From positions 104,618,151 to 104,682,150 of the forward strand of contig OV884060.1 of assembly GCA_930367215.1 (NCBI GenBank): DNA of 64,000 bases, in the 5' to 3' direction. The notes beneath the pieces are model-generated. The model was not told the origin of the DNA and searched no databases. It worked only from the letters and a program-made list of their open reading frames with translations. This document shows positions 10,700 through 21,344 of this stretch, in pieces. Source of the stretch: Pollenia angustigena. Lineage: Eukaryota; Arthropoda; Insecta; Diptera; Polleniidae. The stretch's first letter is position 1. The number at the start of each line of letters is the position of its first letter. The position numbers and the translations under genes were made by a program.

Positions 10700-13570
10700 A
10701 AAATGGAAATTCGATAAATTGATTTTAAAGCCATAGGCAAACTATTAAATTTAATTCCGCCAATATAATCAATTCGCTGTTTCTAACATGCATCTAGGAA
10801 TTCTAAAATTTGTTCTATTCCGTGTATTGAAATTTATTTGATTTTGCATGAATGGTATAGTATGGTAACCAATATTATAAATACATTTAAACACAAACAC
10901 TAAAACTTGATATTCATGCAACCCATAGATTGGTAATATTGTTTTGCATATTTCTTTATATAATGAAATAGTTGAATACAACAATGGTAAATTGAATACA
11001 ATTTTTAACGCTTTGTTTTGCATACATTGCAGAGATTTAAGTAAATTATTGTTTTTATTGTAAGCATATACAACAGCCAAGTAATTTAAATGAGATTGTA
11101 TCAAAGAATGATATATCATCAGTTTTGATTTTTTATCCAATTTATTTTTAAATTTATATAAAATTCCAATCGCTGGAGCAATCTTTCTTTTCACATCACT
11201 GATATGCAGATCCCATGACAAGTTGCTTTGAAGAATAATTCCTAAGTACTTTATTGAATGGGTTTCACACACAATCTTACCATCAACATATATGTTGATA
11301 ACTTTAATGTATATATACATTAAAGTTATTATTTATACTCAAAGAATGTGGTCTAAATCGTATTAGATTGGTTTTAATCCACTTCCTTGCGGCACTCCAT
11401 ATTCAACAGATCCAATAAAACTTTTTGCATTTTTTATATTTACATATTGTTTTCTGTTTGTAAAGCAATACCATACCATACCATAATACTTCAACTTTTG
11501 TAGCAGTATCTGATGATCTACTAGGTCAAAAGCCTTAGTAAAGTCAAAAAATATTCCAGCTACTCCAGAAAACCCATCACCAAGACCCTTACAAATATTT
11601 TTAACAACGTTAAGAACAGCATCTTCGGTACCACATCCTCGTCTAAATCCAAATTGAAAATTATACAATAAATTATTTTCCTCCAAGAACAATAACAGCT
11701 TATCATACAAAAGCTTTTCATCAATTGAAGATAGAACGGCAATCGGTCGATATTTATCTATAGTATATACATTGGACTGGTCGCAATTTTTTTTTAAATT
11801 TAATTGTTTGCGCTGCTTAAAATATGAGGTTTGGTGTAAGAAATCATGATCTAATTTTTCAGGTCAATCCAACGGTGCCTAGCAGTGCCCTGTGGGGCCC
11901 AAAGTTATAAAAAAACATCTTTTCTATCAGATCTTTATAGTTATACTAGTTGAAAAGCCGAAAATGAAAAATATGGCTTCGTTACGATCTTCCGAAGAGA
12001 AAGTACTTCAAGTGTGCCAAATTTCAGCTTCCTATGTCATCAGATGGCTTCTGAAAGTTGCGGAAAGAATAGGACATACATGCAAACATCCTGACATACT
12101 AAGAAATTATATATTGTATAGATAGATTAACATATGTTCGCGCAACTCAAAAACGCTTTAGCTTATTGAAAAACTAAAAAAAAAACGAAATTACGCAATA
12201 AAATTTACTTTAAGAAAGGTAAAACGTTTTTCTTATATGCGCAGTCGTTTTAGAAACATAATTTTTTTTCTGGAAAAAAAAAATAGTGTTTTTATTAAAA
12301 TTTCGGAATTATTGTTTTTAAAAATTCATAAACAAAATTCTAATTTTATGCAGACATATAAAAAACAACATTGCAAACAAAACAAGCTATAAATGATTAA
12401 AATCTGTAAACAACTTTTGATTTTATGTATTCCCAAAAGATGTGGCGGTTTAATAAAATTCTTAAATTAATTAAAATTTTTCGTCTTTTGTGAATACATA
12501 AAATCAAAAGTTGTTAACAGATTTTAATCATTCATGGCTTGTTTTGTATGCAATGTTGTTTTTTATATGTCTCCATAAAATTAGAAGCATAGCTGCATTT
12601 TTCATGAATTTTTAAAAACAAAAATTCCGAAATTTTAATAAAAAAATTATTTTTTTTTCCAGAAAAAAAATTATGTTTCTAAAACGACTGCGCATATAAG
12701 AAAAACGTTTTACCTTTCTTAAAGTAAATTTTATTGCGGAATTTCGGTTTTTTTTTAGTTTTTCAATAAACTAAAGCGTTTTTGAGTTACGCGAACATAT
12801 GTTGTGCAACCTCCTTAATTTTCGAAATAACGGTATATCTCGAAAACCAAAGCCAACATAAAGAATAAGTTTTAACTTTCTTAAATTAAATTTTATTGCG
12901 GAATTTCGGTTTTTTTAGTTTTTCAGTAAGCTAAAGCGTTTTTGAGTTGCGCGAACATATGTTCTGATAGAAAAGATGTTTTTTTTATAATATGGGGAAC
13001 TTTGGGCCCCACCCGGGATGGCTAGGCACTGTCGGATTGACCTGAAAAATTAGATCATGATTTCTTACACCAAACCTCATATTTTAAGCAGCGCAAACAA
13101 TTAAATTAAAAAAAAAAAAAATCCCATACAAGATGCGACCAGTCTAATATACATTTATTTCTTTTGGGGTGGTACTAATTTGTGCACTTTTAAAATATCA
13201 GGATAAGTTGAATTTATAATAATTTTATTAAAAATACCACATAAGATTGGACCAATTTCTCCCCGACATTCCCTGACAAATTTCGGTGAAATATTATCAT
13301 AGCCTGGACTTTTATTGACATCAATACCTACTATAACTTCAATTACGTGATTGTAATTAATGTTTTCAAGGGTAGATCTGTTCGGTGAATGGGAAAGCGT
13401 TCGCAGCAAATTACAATGGTCCCCAGTATAGGTTTCAATTCCTCTTTTGAGGTTCTTTACGGCTGCTAAAAAATAGTTATTAAAACAATAAACCTTAGCT
13501 GGATCACTTGTCATTATCTGCCCTTGAGCATCTTTAAGGTGAATCTCATTATTTTGTTTACGTTATTGTT
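10700..13570 (-). pseudogene. CR1/Jockey-group LINE reverse transcriptase, split by a foldback insertion
   Basis: Reading leftward, 13570-13156 encodes the start of a reverse transcriptase (VNKSPGYDNISPKFVRE). The frame then meets a foldback element. After the element it resumes at 11764 with YRPIAVLSSIDEKLLYDKL, FQFGFRRGCGTEDAVL, FFDFTKAFDLVDHQILL (motif A) and YGVPQGSGLKP (motif B). A deletion around 11330-11360 removes the catalytic YADD segment. From 11320 the thumb continues (IKYLGIILQSNLSWDLHI, KLMIYHSLIQSHLNYLAVVY) and ends near 10700 after a frameshift near 10785. The LINE is 5'-truncated and dead. The exact clade (CR1 or Jockey group) was not resolved. Confidence 0.75.
11774..13146. 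mobile_element. Foldback-like element with long inverted arms
   Basis: A 1,373-bp imperfect palindrome. The left arm starts GGACTGGTCGCA and the right arm ends TGCGACCAGTCTA. The arms pair through TTGTTTGCGCTGCTTAAAAT, GGGGCCCAAAG, CATATGTTCGCGCAACTC and ATGCGCAGTCGTTTTAGAAA to a centre near 12455. The left arm has about 200 unpaired bases (11930-12130), and the right arm repeats a 170-bp segment. It is flanked by the 9-bp direct repeat ATATACATT (11765-11773 and 13147-13155), the size expected of foldback elements. Removing it and one repeat joins the two halves of the interrupted reverse transcriptase. No coding sequence was recognised. Confidence 0.82.
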
Positions 13571-13831
13571 ATCTCAATTTTTAAATTTTTGAAACTCACC
13601 TACTCATATGTAAAGTAGAGTGGTCCTTATTTTCTGACTTCAAAATTTTTAAAGCTTTTATTTTAAAAATATTAGAACAATTTTTATGCCAAAAAATTTT
13701 GGAGTACTGCGACTCCGACCCTGGTACAAAAACCTCAACTCCGACTGCACAGCCCTGTAAAAAATACTAAATTTCAAGAAATTTTCAAGGATTAACGAAG
13801 TAGTTTTTAAGGCCCAAATACATTGATCAAA
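13571..13831. other. Non-coding end of the duplicated block
   Basis: AT-rich sequence with a CGACTCCGACC-type low-complexity patch near 13710 that recurs in insect repeats. It ends in the left terminus AGGCCCAAATACATTGATCA of a MITE, where homology to the right copy stops. Confidence 0.5.
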
Positions 13832-13930
13832 TACGCTCTTTCTAACGCAACGAACCGCTTACTGCATTACTTTTGTCATAAGTTAGCTTTAAAATACACC
13901 TTGATAAGAAAAACAATTAACTTGTTAACA

Positions 13931-14512
13931 TCAAAATCGTTTTTCTCCAAAACTCATTTTTTGCCCAAAGGTCCCTTTTGACTGAAACTGCCACAATATT
14001 TGAAGAGCTTTCATCCTACAAGTTTTTTGCTGGTATAAATGAAGTTCTCCTACTTGAACAGCTCGATATATTGATTGTACGCGAGGCTCAACAACTTTTA
14101 GGTTTTCCCTATTAATTACATGTGAAATTTTTTTTGGTAATTTTGCAAATAATAATAGTAAATGTTTTTTTATTTTGATGGGAATATTTTTGCAGGCAAT
14201 ACAATTTTCCGCAAAGCACCTCTTACATGATTTTTTCGTAAACTTAACGGGTAAAAAGATATTAGATTTGTGATAGGAAACTACTTTTAACAAATGTTGT
14301 TATTGTGGTTATTTCTGCTAGTATTCAAAATCTGATAACCTTTTACCCGTTAAGCTTTCGAAAACATCATACAAAAGGTATTTTATGAAAAATGTTATTT
14401 CCCAAAAGAATATGCCCATCGAAATTGTAAAAACAAAACTGAAAGTCGTTGAGCGTCGTGTAGAATCAAGATATGGAGCTGATCTTGTGGGAGAACTTGT
14501 TTATGCCTTGTA
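13931..14512. other. Inverted pair of homologous, coding-like segments of unknown family
   Basis: A minus-strand frame (14293-13931, 120 codons) and a plus-strand frame (about 14330-14512) translate to related peptides. Shared parts are LPVKFTKKSCKR / LPVKLSKTSYKR, KNIPIKI / KNMPIEI, LKVVEPRVQSIYRA / LKVVERRVESRYGA and VGEL. At DNA level they form a diverged palindrome centred near 14300. The peptide family was not recognised. Conservation at the protein level suggests an old coding repeat or a transposon ORF present as an inverted duplicate, rather than exons of the adjacent gene. Confidence 0.35.
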
Positions 14513-14624
14513 GAAACTTTTGAGATGATAGCCAATAACATTTTATTTTTTATAGACCCTAATGTACATTCATACAATTGTTATAATAACAAACTACATA
14601 AATATTTTTGATTTAATTTTACAG

Positions 14625-15192
14625 AATTTGTTGATTCGAAACAAAATACTGGGACTAATAATGCAGTAGTCGAAGGAAGTGGCAGTTGTAGCAATAAGAG
14701 TAGTAAAAATAACTATCATGATCGTGCTGCTTCTAGACGTCTAAAAGTTGGCAGTAGTACAGATAAAGAGAAAACACAAACTGCTTCCGTTGACACGTAA
14801 GATAATTAAAAAAAGCAATTTATCTTTATACACTTTGCTTAGTACTGATTAATTTAATATTTTAGTGCAATTTCAAGTGATAACAAAGGTTTTAAAATGC
14901 TTTCCAAACTTGGTTGGAATAAAGGTGAAGCATTGGGTAAAACCCAAGAAAGAGGAGGTCTTTTAGAACCGGTACGTTTTAACATTTATTTGGTGAAATA
15001 TTTTTTATATTTTTGAACTATTCTTAGATTAATGTTGAGTCGAATGCTGGCCATAAGGGCTTAGGATGCGATGATCCTACCGCTGGTCTGACTTTTACTG
15101 TGACAGAAAAAAAGAAATTAGAATTAATGAAGAAAACTAAAGAGCGTTATCAAAAGGCCGATATTTTTAGTAATATTTATGACAGCAATTAA
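14625..15192 (+). CDS. AGGF1-like G-patch protein, C-terminal exons (partial)
   Basis: Three exons of one gene: 14625-14796, 14866-14971 and 15028-15192. All introns obey GT-AG (acceptor TTTTACAG at 14617-14624; donors at 14797 and 14972; acceptors ending 14865 and 15027), are 69 and 56 bp long, and keep one frame to the TAA at 15190. The first exon holds YHDRAASRRLKVGSS. The next holds a G-patch core (NKGFKMLSKLGWNKGEALGK), a glycine-rich module that binds RNA or activates DEAH helicases. The last ends NIYDSN. DRAA-x-RR followed by a C-terminal G-patch is the arrangement of AGGF1 (angiogenic factor with G-patch and FHA domains). The FHA and N-terminal exons are not in the window. The upstream intron would run into the repeat block. 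Confidence 0.75.
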
Positions 15193-15274
15193 AAATCACT
15201 GTATAAATTTACTTACATACATATTTGTAATGTTATGCTTTGTTTGTAATTATTTACTCAACATTCATTTGAGA

Positions 15275-15297
15275 AATAAATTTTTATGCCCAATAAA
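15275..15297 (+). promoter_or_regulatory. Polyadenylation signals of the AGGF1-like gene
   Basis: Two AATAAA hexamers (15275-15280 and 15292-15297) lie 83-105 bp after the stop codon of the G-patch gene, a normal distance for an insect 3' UTR. Confidence 0.6.
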
Positions 15298-15329
15298 ATG
15301 TACAAAAATGACACAAAACGGCTTAATTA

Positions 15330-15995
15330 CCCTGTGCTAGAATTGAACAAGCGGGACACCTGGCGTGTTAACCTAATGCGGGCACGACGAATCCAGCGGA
15401 ACATACATATATACGCGTAACTCAAAAACGGTATAGTTTATTGAATAAATTAAAAAACTGAAATTCCGAAATAAAATAACCTTTAAGTAAGGCAAAATTT
15501 TTTCTAATCTGCACAGTCGTTTTAGAATTTTTTTTAGCAACAGAATTTGGCTATTGCTTTAATTTTGTCTTCAAGTATAGAAATAAAGTTCCAAACAAAC
15601 GAGCAACCAGGGGTGTTCTGGAAATCGAAAACGTAAAACGCAAGAATTTTAAATGTCCTTTTTTAATAAGATTTTTGTAATAAAAGAATTTTATGACAAA
15701 TATAAGTATATCTATTTAACATAATTTTATAACAAAAATTATAAACATTAGATTAGAAAAGTATTAAAAACAATTTCCAAGTTCTTGTGTTATGAATAAA
15801 TCTGTCTATAACTTTTGACATTATTCACCAGCTGAAAAATGTTAATTAAAGGACAAGTATGTTTTGAGATAATGCTAAGGACGAAGGACTAATGAAGGTC
15901 CGCCATACGGTCAGCAACACTGAATTCAGCGTACTCGAATTAGGTTAACCCGCCGGGTGGCCCGCTTAGCCGTTTTTTCAACTAGAACAGTGTTA
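15330..15995. mobile_element. TIR element of the foldback-related family
   Basis: The left end reads CCTGTGCTAGAATTGAAC, then AAGCGGGACACC and GTGTTAACCTAAT. The right end, reverse-complemented, reads CACTGTTCTAGTTGAAAAAA, TAAGCGGGCCACC and GGGTTAACCTAAT. The interior at 15411-15530 is a relic of the 11774-13146 foldback arms (CGTAACTCAAAAACGGTATA, CTGAAATTCCGAAATAAAAT, CACAGTCGTTTTAGAA). Lack of coding sequence marks it as non-autonomous. No clear target duplication was seen. Confidence 0.6.
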
Positions 15996-17682
15996 TTATT
16001 AACATGGCTCTACAAGACGAAGAGAAAAGCTCTGAAGAATAATGTATTTCACGATTATCATGTGTGTATGTATGCAACAGGCTAAATTATGAGCGTTAAA
16101 CTTATTGCTGGTATGTATCTATGCTTTTAAATCATAATAAGGCTGGTAAGCCGATCTAGTAAGTGTATTCAGTTCAGTTTTTTTTTTCATTGCAAAAAAA
16201 AAAATTGCTCTCATGTTAAAGTGAGCGGTTTTTGTTATAATTTGAAAGCGTAAAGTTGTATATGGGTAATTCCATTTCAAATCGACTAAGAGTGGGACAC
16301 GACCCTTTTCGATTTTAATGAAATTTGGGGAGAGGGTTCCTTTTATCTTATAAAGTACATATATGAATGAAAACATATTTAAAATTTTTTTTTTTCGAAA
16401 GTTATGTCATATTCCAAATGTCGTAATTTCGCCGAATTAGCCGTCTTGGGGATCAAAAATTAATTGTCAAGGTTTCGTTATAATGTGCTAAATTCCCATT
16501 TCATACTATTGACAAACTAAAGTTTATTGTTGATGGTGAATATTGAAGTTTTTGGAATGAAGATATGCTAGAACTTATCAAAACTTTTTAGTGCCTTAAC
16601 GGACATTCCTTCCTCTGCAACAAACGGGCTTATATTACACCCAAGGATTTATTTTTGGCAGCGTATTTTAGTAAAGTATTATTTGCCGTCTCTTTAGAAC
16701 TACTTGAAACGGACAAATTAAGGTGATTGATACGTTTGTAACGCCGAAGAGTGTTTGCAACTTATTATTAAAGGCTCTTAAGACGCCTTCTTTATCTTTT
16801 TAAGCCCGTTCGAAATATCTCCAGAGATAACATCTGTATAAAAATATATTTAAGGCCTTAATCTTAAAAAAAAATTTGCATGATATTAACAGGCTTAAAG
16901 ATAAATATTATATGAAAATTTGTTTAATAAACTTCTTATAAAGCTGAATTATTTTTAATGAATAAGGGGGTTAATATTTAGAATTCTCTAACACAAATTG
17001 CTATTTACTTTTTTAACTAAGCATTTTTTTGTAGTACATATCTTGAATTGTTTTTAGTTTTTTTTTTGACAAGAGAACACGCTTTTATAAGTGAGTTGTA
17101 ATTACATATGTCGTTCATTATGTTTTTTGTCTTGTTACATTTTGTTTTGATATTCTGCATAAAAAGTTTAAGTTTGCCCAACATTACAATTTGAAAAATA
17201 CTTAAATTACAGGTTCATTTACAACAAAAGTATGGAAAAGGTATGTAATTTACATATTATTAAAATAACCAGTTTATTATACTAAAATAACCGGTTTATT
17301 CGATATTCGAAAAATTAACATTTTAAAATAACCGACTTCGGCAATCCTAAAATAATCGGTTAAAACCGGTCGAATAATAACCATCCGATCTCCCTGATCA
17401 TGGTTATGTCGTTATGGTTAGTCACCTATAATCAAATACAGTGTTGTATAGTTATGGTTATGTCACGTCTAATTTGAGCTTTGTCAATGAGAGAAGATTT
17501 AACTACTATGGTTTAAGAATGAATAAAACAAGATAGCGCATTGCGCATGTTTACAAAATTAAACTCTTTAATATGACGTCATATCAGCATTTTATACACA
17601 TGTTTGTCTGCTTGTGTTTCTATGTTTAAGCTGTATGTACTTTTACGCTGATGTGACGTAGATGCGCAGAAACATTTACATC
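15996..17682. other. AT-rich intergenic sequence
   Basis: No supported gene. A widespread-looking non-coding stretch lies at about 16265-16460 (GGTAATTCCATTTCAAATCG, then GGGTTCCTTTTATCTTATAA). Around 17260-17370 there is a degenerate array of AAAATAACCGGTTTATT-like units. The ORF at 16119-16376 overlaps the first repeat and looks accidental. Confidence 0.45.
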
Positions 17683-17832
17683 CAGGCCCTCGATGTCACA
17701 CGTTAACTTTCGCATAGAAAATAACATTTGGCCCACGAAAATTACATTTAAAACAAAAACAATTTCTAAAATTTGTTTTTGTTTTAAATGTTATTTTCTA
17801 TGCGAACGTTAACGTGTGACATCGTGGGCCTG
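17683..17832. repeat. Large hairpin, MITE-like
   Basis: A 150-bp hairpin. The left arm CCAGGCCCTCGATGTCACAC / GTTAACTTTCGCATAGAAAA pairs with GTTAACGTGTGACATCGTGG / GCCTGG at the right. A second, nearly perfect palindrome sits inside it: CATTTAAAACAAAAACAATT with its mirror AATTTGTTTTTGTTTTAAATG less one base. It could be a small MITE. Confidence 0.6.
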
Positions 17833-18264
17833 GCTGTTAATTTTTAAAGGAGGAATGCGTTATCTTGTTTTTTTTTGCATTAGCTATGGTGCAAAGAAAA
17901 ACGGCTAAGGCTACCGGTCAACATTAATCGTTCGATGCGTTTATGCATCTGTCCAAAAAGAAGTAGTGTAAAATTGGGTTGCCAAGTAAACGCGTAGTAG
18001 GATTATGTTCTTAAAAAAAGGTCAAAAAGGTAACAAACGCGTAGAACGCGTGAGGTGGACCTCCAGTTTGAGAGTTTAAAGAAAAAAATTATTATTCTGT
18101 TTCATGTTATGCTCTGCTTTTGAATGTGTTATTGCTCTTAGCTGTTTACAATCATAGCTGTTCATTGTACATTTTTTTTTTTTTTTTAATATTGGCTCAA
18201 ATGAATTATTTACAATTTGTAACTGTTTTTTATACATAATTTAAAATAAGTTAAACTTATTTAA
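17833..18264. other. AT-rich spacer, no gene seen
   Basis: No coding sequence or recognisable repeat was found between the hairpin and the next TIR element. Confidence 0.4.
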
Positions 18265-19373
18265 TAGAGTGGGTCAATTTGTTCGGGCCCAAAAAAAGAG
18301 ACAAAGCGTATAGCAAAAACTTAATCTACGGAAAATTCTAAGAATTTTTCCTAAAGAAACCATGGTTCTAAAATCAAAATCGAGCTTCCGGTTTTTGACT
18401 TGAAAGTTTGGTGCTCAGAAAATCTGAAAAAATAATACTTTTTTGGAAATATTTATTGCAATACGTGAATAGTTGGCCTGTATCGCTGAAAGAGGGCTTG
18501 TTAAAAAGGAAATTTTCTCAGCGTTATATATCTGTGCTCATTTTTAGAAAATTCTGTACATAAATAATTGGTTAGGAGATTTTTGTCAAAATGTTCATAG
18601 TCAAGCTGGTAAAATAAAAAAAAAAAATGTATTTTATTTTTTTTACCCAATTTTCTATTTTAAATTTACTACCTTTTTAAAAAAGAAACTAAATGAAAAA
18701 AATAAAATAAAATTACCCAATAAAAATTTTTCTCATTTTGGGAAGCACTAATGGTAGGTACATTTAAAAAAATAAGCGCAATGTTATGCGCTACGAAATA
18801 AGACATACAGAAATGCAGTAAAGTATGTAAGTGAAAGAACTCTCAACAACTTAAAAAAATAACATTCGGCATTTCCTTACTACGAAGCAGGTTTGTAAGG
18901 GAGAATACTAAAAATAACTGTGATCGTTACATCTAACAATTTTTTTATGCTTTATGTGTCATAAATGTATTGCTTCAAAGTGCGAACTTGCCATATAAAA
19001 TTCATGTTTTCCGTAAGCGCAATGGTAAGCTAAACTTTTATGTTTCGTTCGAAGCTCCATATTAAAAAGAAAAAATACTGGCCAAACCAGAAATTAAACC
19101 ATTACATCCTGGGTCACAATGCCCAACATAACCTTTTAACCATAACAGCACTTTTTAGCTTATGCGATTTTTTGTACAGTTTTTAAATATTGTTGGCTAT
19201 TCTTGAAAACGCGTCGAAAAAGTGAAAATTTTTATTAAAAAAAAATTATTTTTGTTACCCATACATTTCTAAAATGGAATAAACGTGAGAATTTTAACTT
19301 TAAATTGTGTGACCGATACAATTACAAACTTTTCAGTTTCTCATTGCCTATTTATTTTTTGATTTTAAATTAT

Positions 19374-19609
19374 GGCCCTTATTATGTAAAACGCAACGCC
19401 AAAGAATTACATTGAAAGCAAAACAAATTCATAAATATTTTGTAATTTTGTTGTTGCTTTCTACAAAAATGCATGTACGCGTTTAAAATTTTAAAACGCA
19501 AAAAGACTTTCTGTAGAAAGCAACAACAAAATTACAAAATATTTATGAATTTGTTTTTGCATTCAATGTAATTCTTTGGCGTAACATTGCGAATTATATT
19601 ATTAGGGCC
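19374..19609. mobile_element. Nested MITE with ~90-bp TIRs
   Basis: Left GGCCCTTATTATGTAAAACG mirrors right GGCCCTAATAATATAATTCG (reverse complement). The arms continue through GCCAAAGAATTACATTGAA and TTTTGTTGTTGCTTTCTAC. It is flanked by TAT on both sides. Related copies lie at 58103-58296, and a fragment at 56740-56765. Confidence 0.68.
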
Positions 19610-20215
19610 TATGTTTCTTACTACACCATTTCCAATTGTATTTCAGAATTTTCTAACTATATTTCAGAAATTTCCAATTTAACTTAAAAAATTTTCAAAT
19701 GTAACTTCTGAAAGTGTCCAATTGTATTTTAGAAGTTGATGTTTTTTTAGCTAATACAATTTTTTAAATTGGAAATGGACGATAGCAATTTGTCTGAGCC
19801 GCCATTTACTACAAGCATCTACCCTTTACTGATCTATGGTTACCGGCACATATTCAGGGAACTGAGCGATTTGTACAATTGCTTACCAATGTTTCCCACG
19901 TGCCATAGAATGTAATCGAGATGATATTTTGGCAGTTACTATTAAAAGTCGCAACAGAATACCACGAATGGATAGCAAAAAAGATATTGTATGTAAATTG
20001 CAGCTATAGGCCAAAACTAAATTTATTTACCCCCGGCTTGGCCAGTATTTTTTTTATAAATTTTTATTTTAATCGGTTCCTTTTTTGTTGTGAATTTTTC
20101 GTTTTAATAAAAAATAGAATAATAATAAAAATATTTATTTTTTAATTTTTTCATTTTCAGTTTTTGCTTAAATTTTATTTAAAGAAATTTTCGTTTAATT
20201 AAGTTTTGATAAATC

Positions 20216-20464
20216 AATTCTATGGCATTTTGACAAAACATCTTAAGTCAAAATTAAAAAGTTAAAAAAAGGTGTTAATCGTACGAATTGTCATTAAAAA
20301 ACATTTTTGCTTACGTTTTTAAAATTATGTATTATGAACAAAATTTTTTTTTAATTTTGGTTTATTTTATTTTTAACAGAAATGCTTTTTTCACCGAGTT
20401 TTTTTTAAATCTTTTTTGCTCTCTTATCTCCACTTAAGATGTTTTGTCAAAATGCCGTAGAATT
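20216..20464. mobile_element. Nested MITE, 249 bp
   Basis: Left AATTCTATGGCATTTTGACA / AAACATCTTAAGT mirrors the right end ACTTAAGATGTTTTGTCAAA / ATGCCGTAGAATT with one mismatch over 33 bp. It lies inside the 2.6-kb TA element. Target duplication not determined. Confidence 0.6.
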
Positions 20465-21344
20465 ATTTTATTCAACTTTAAATTAAAATTTAGTTAAATT
20501 ATTTTATTTAACTTTTATGTATCAAAATTGTAACAGTTTTAGGTTTCTTATCAGCTTGACTATGATTATTTTGACAAAAACCTCTTAACCTTTATTGATG
20601 TACAGATTTTTCTAAAAATGAGCACAGATATAGAAAGCTGAGAGAATTTTCTTTTAAACAAGACCTCTTTCAGCGATACAGGCCAACTATTCACCAATTT
20701 CAATAAATATTTCCAAAAAAAGTTTTATTTTTTCAGATTTACTGAGCACCAAATTTTTAAGTCAAAAACCGGAAGCTCGATTTTGATTTTAGAACCATAG
20801 TTTCTTTAGGAAAAGTTCTTAGAATTTTGCGTAGATTACGATTTTGCTATACGCTTGGTGGGTAAAAAAATTGACCCACTCTAATATATATATTTATGTA
20901 TATAAAAGAAAGTGGCGTTAGTTACTACGTTTATAACTTAAGAACGGCTGGACCGATTTCAATGATTTGTACCAATTCGGAATGGTCTCTGACCAAGTAA
21001 GAAGAATAGCAAAAATAGGTGGCGCCATTGTAAATTACTCAGTATGAATTAAATCGTAAACTCTGCATTTGACGATGCTATGATCTTATAAGTTGATACG
21101 ACGAATTTCAGGCAGGTGCCGCCACTGAAAATGATTCGAAATGAGTTAAATCATAAACTGTGCATTTAATCATGCTATGATCTTTAGCACAGCTGTTGAG
21201 CATTACCATACAAAGGTTTCTAGGTTGGTATGAACAATTTCCGATAGGTGGCCCCATTGAAAATTACCCAAAATAAATTATATCATTTGATCATGCTATG
21301 GTCTTTAGTAAAGTTGTTGCGCATGAGCCGGCAAAGGTTTCTAT

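Larger units (their letters stand above)
1..13831. repeat. Left copy of a large direct duplication
   Basis: This block matches 27417-42332 in order and orientation. The offset is 27416 at the start, 27374 through the LOA-like element and 27370 further right. The copy is cut by the window edge, so its true left end is unknown. Homology stops at about 13831, inside the terminal inverted repeat of a MITE that is complete in the other copy (42311-42502). Differences seen by eye: 17 bp (1589-1605) and 47 bp (2212-2258) present only here, a shorter AT microsatellite here, 4 bp near 9079 present only here, 2 bp near 13200, and a 1.13-kb insertion present only in the right copy. Confidence 0.95.
18267..20881. 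mobile_element. 2.6-kb TA-flanked element with ~340-bp inverted repeats
   Basis: Left terminus GAGTGGGTCAATTT and right terminus AAATTGACCCACTC are flanked by TA on both sides (18265-18266 and 20882-20883). The arms pair for about 340 bp, through GCGTATAGCAAAA, GAGCTTCCGGTTTTTGACTT, AATAGTTGGCCTGTATCGCT and TGTGCTCATTTTTAGAAAA. A TA duplication and long TIRs fit the Tc1/mariner superfamily. The interior has no transposase ORF; it contains at least two smaller TIR elements and AT-rich filler, so the element is non-autonomous. Confidence 0.72.

Noticed and set aside
11892..12125. 77-codon ORF in the foldback left arm
   Set aside because: It lies in the palindrome and its unpaired segment, with no recognisable domain; it is copied in the right block only because the block is duplicated.
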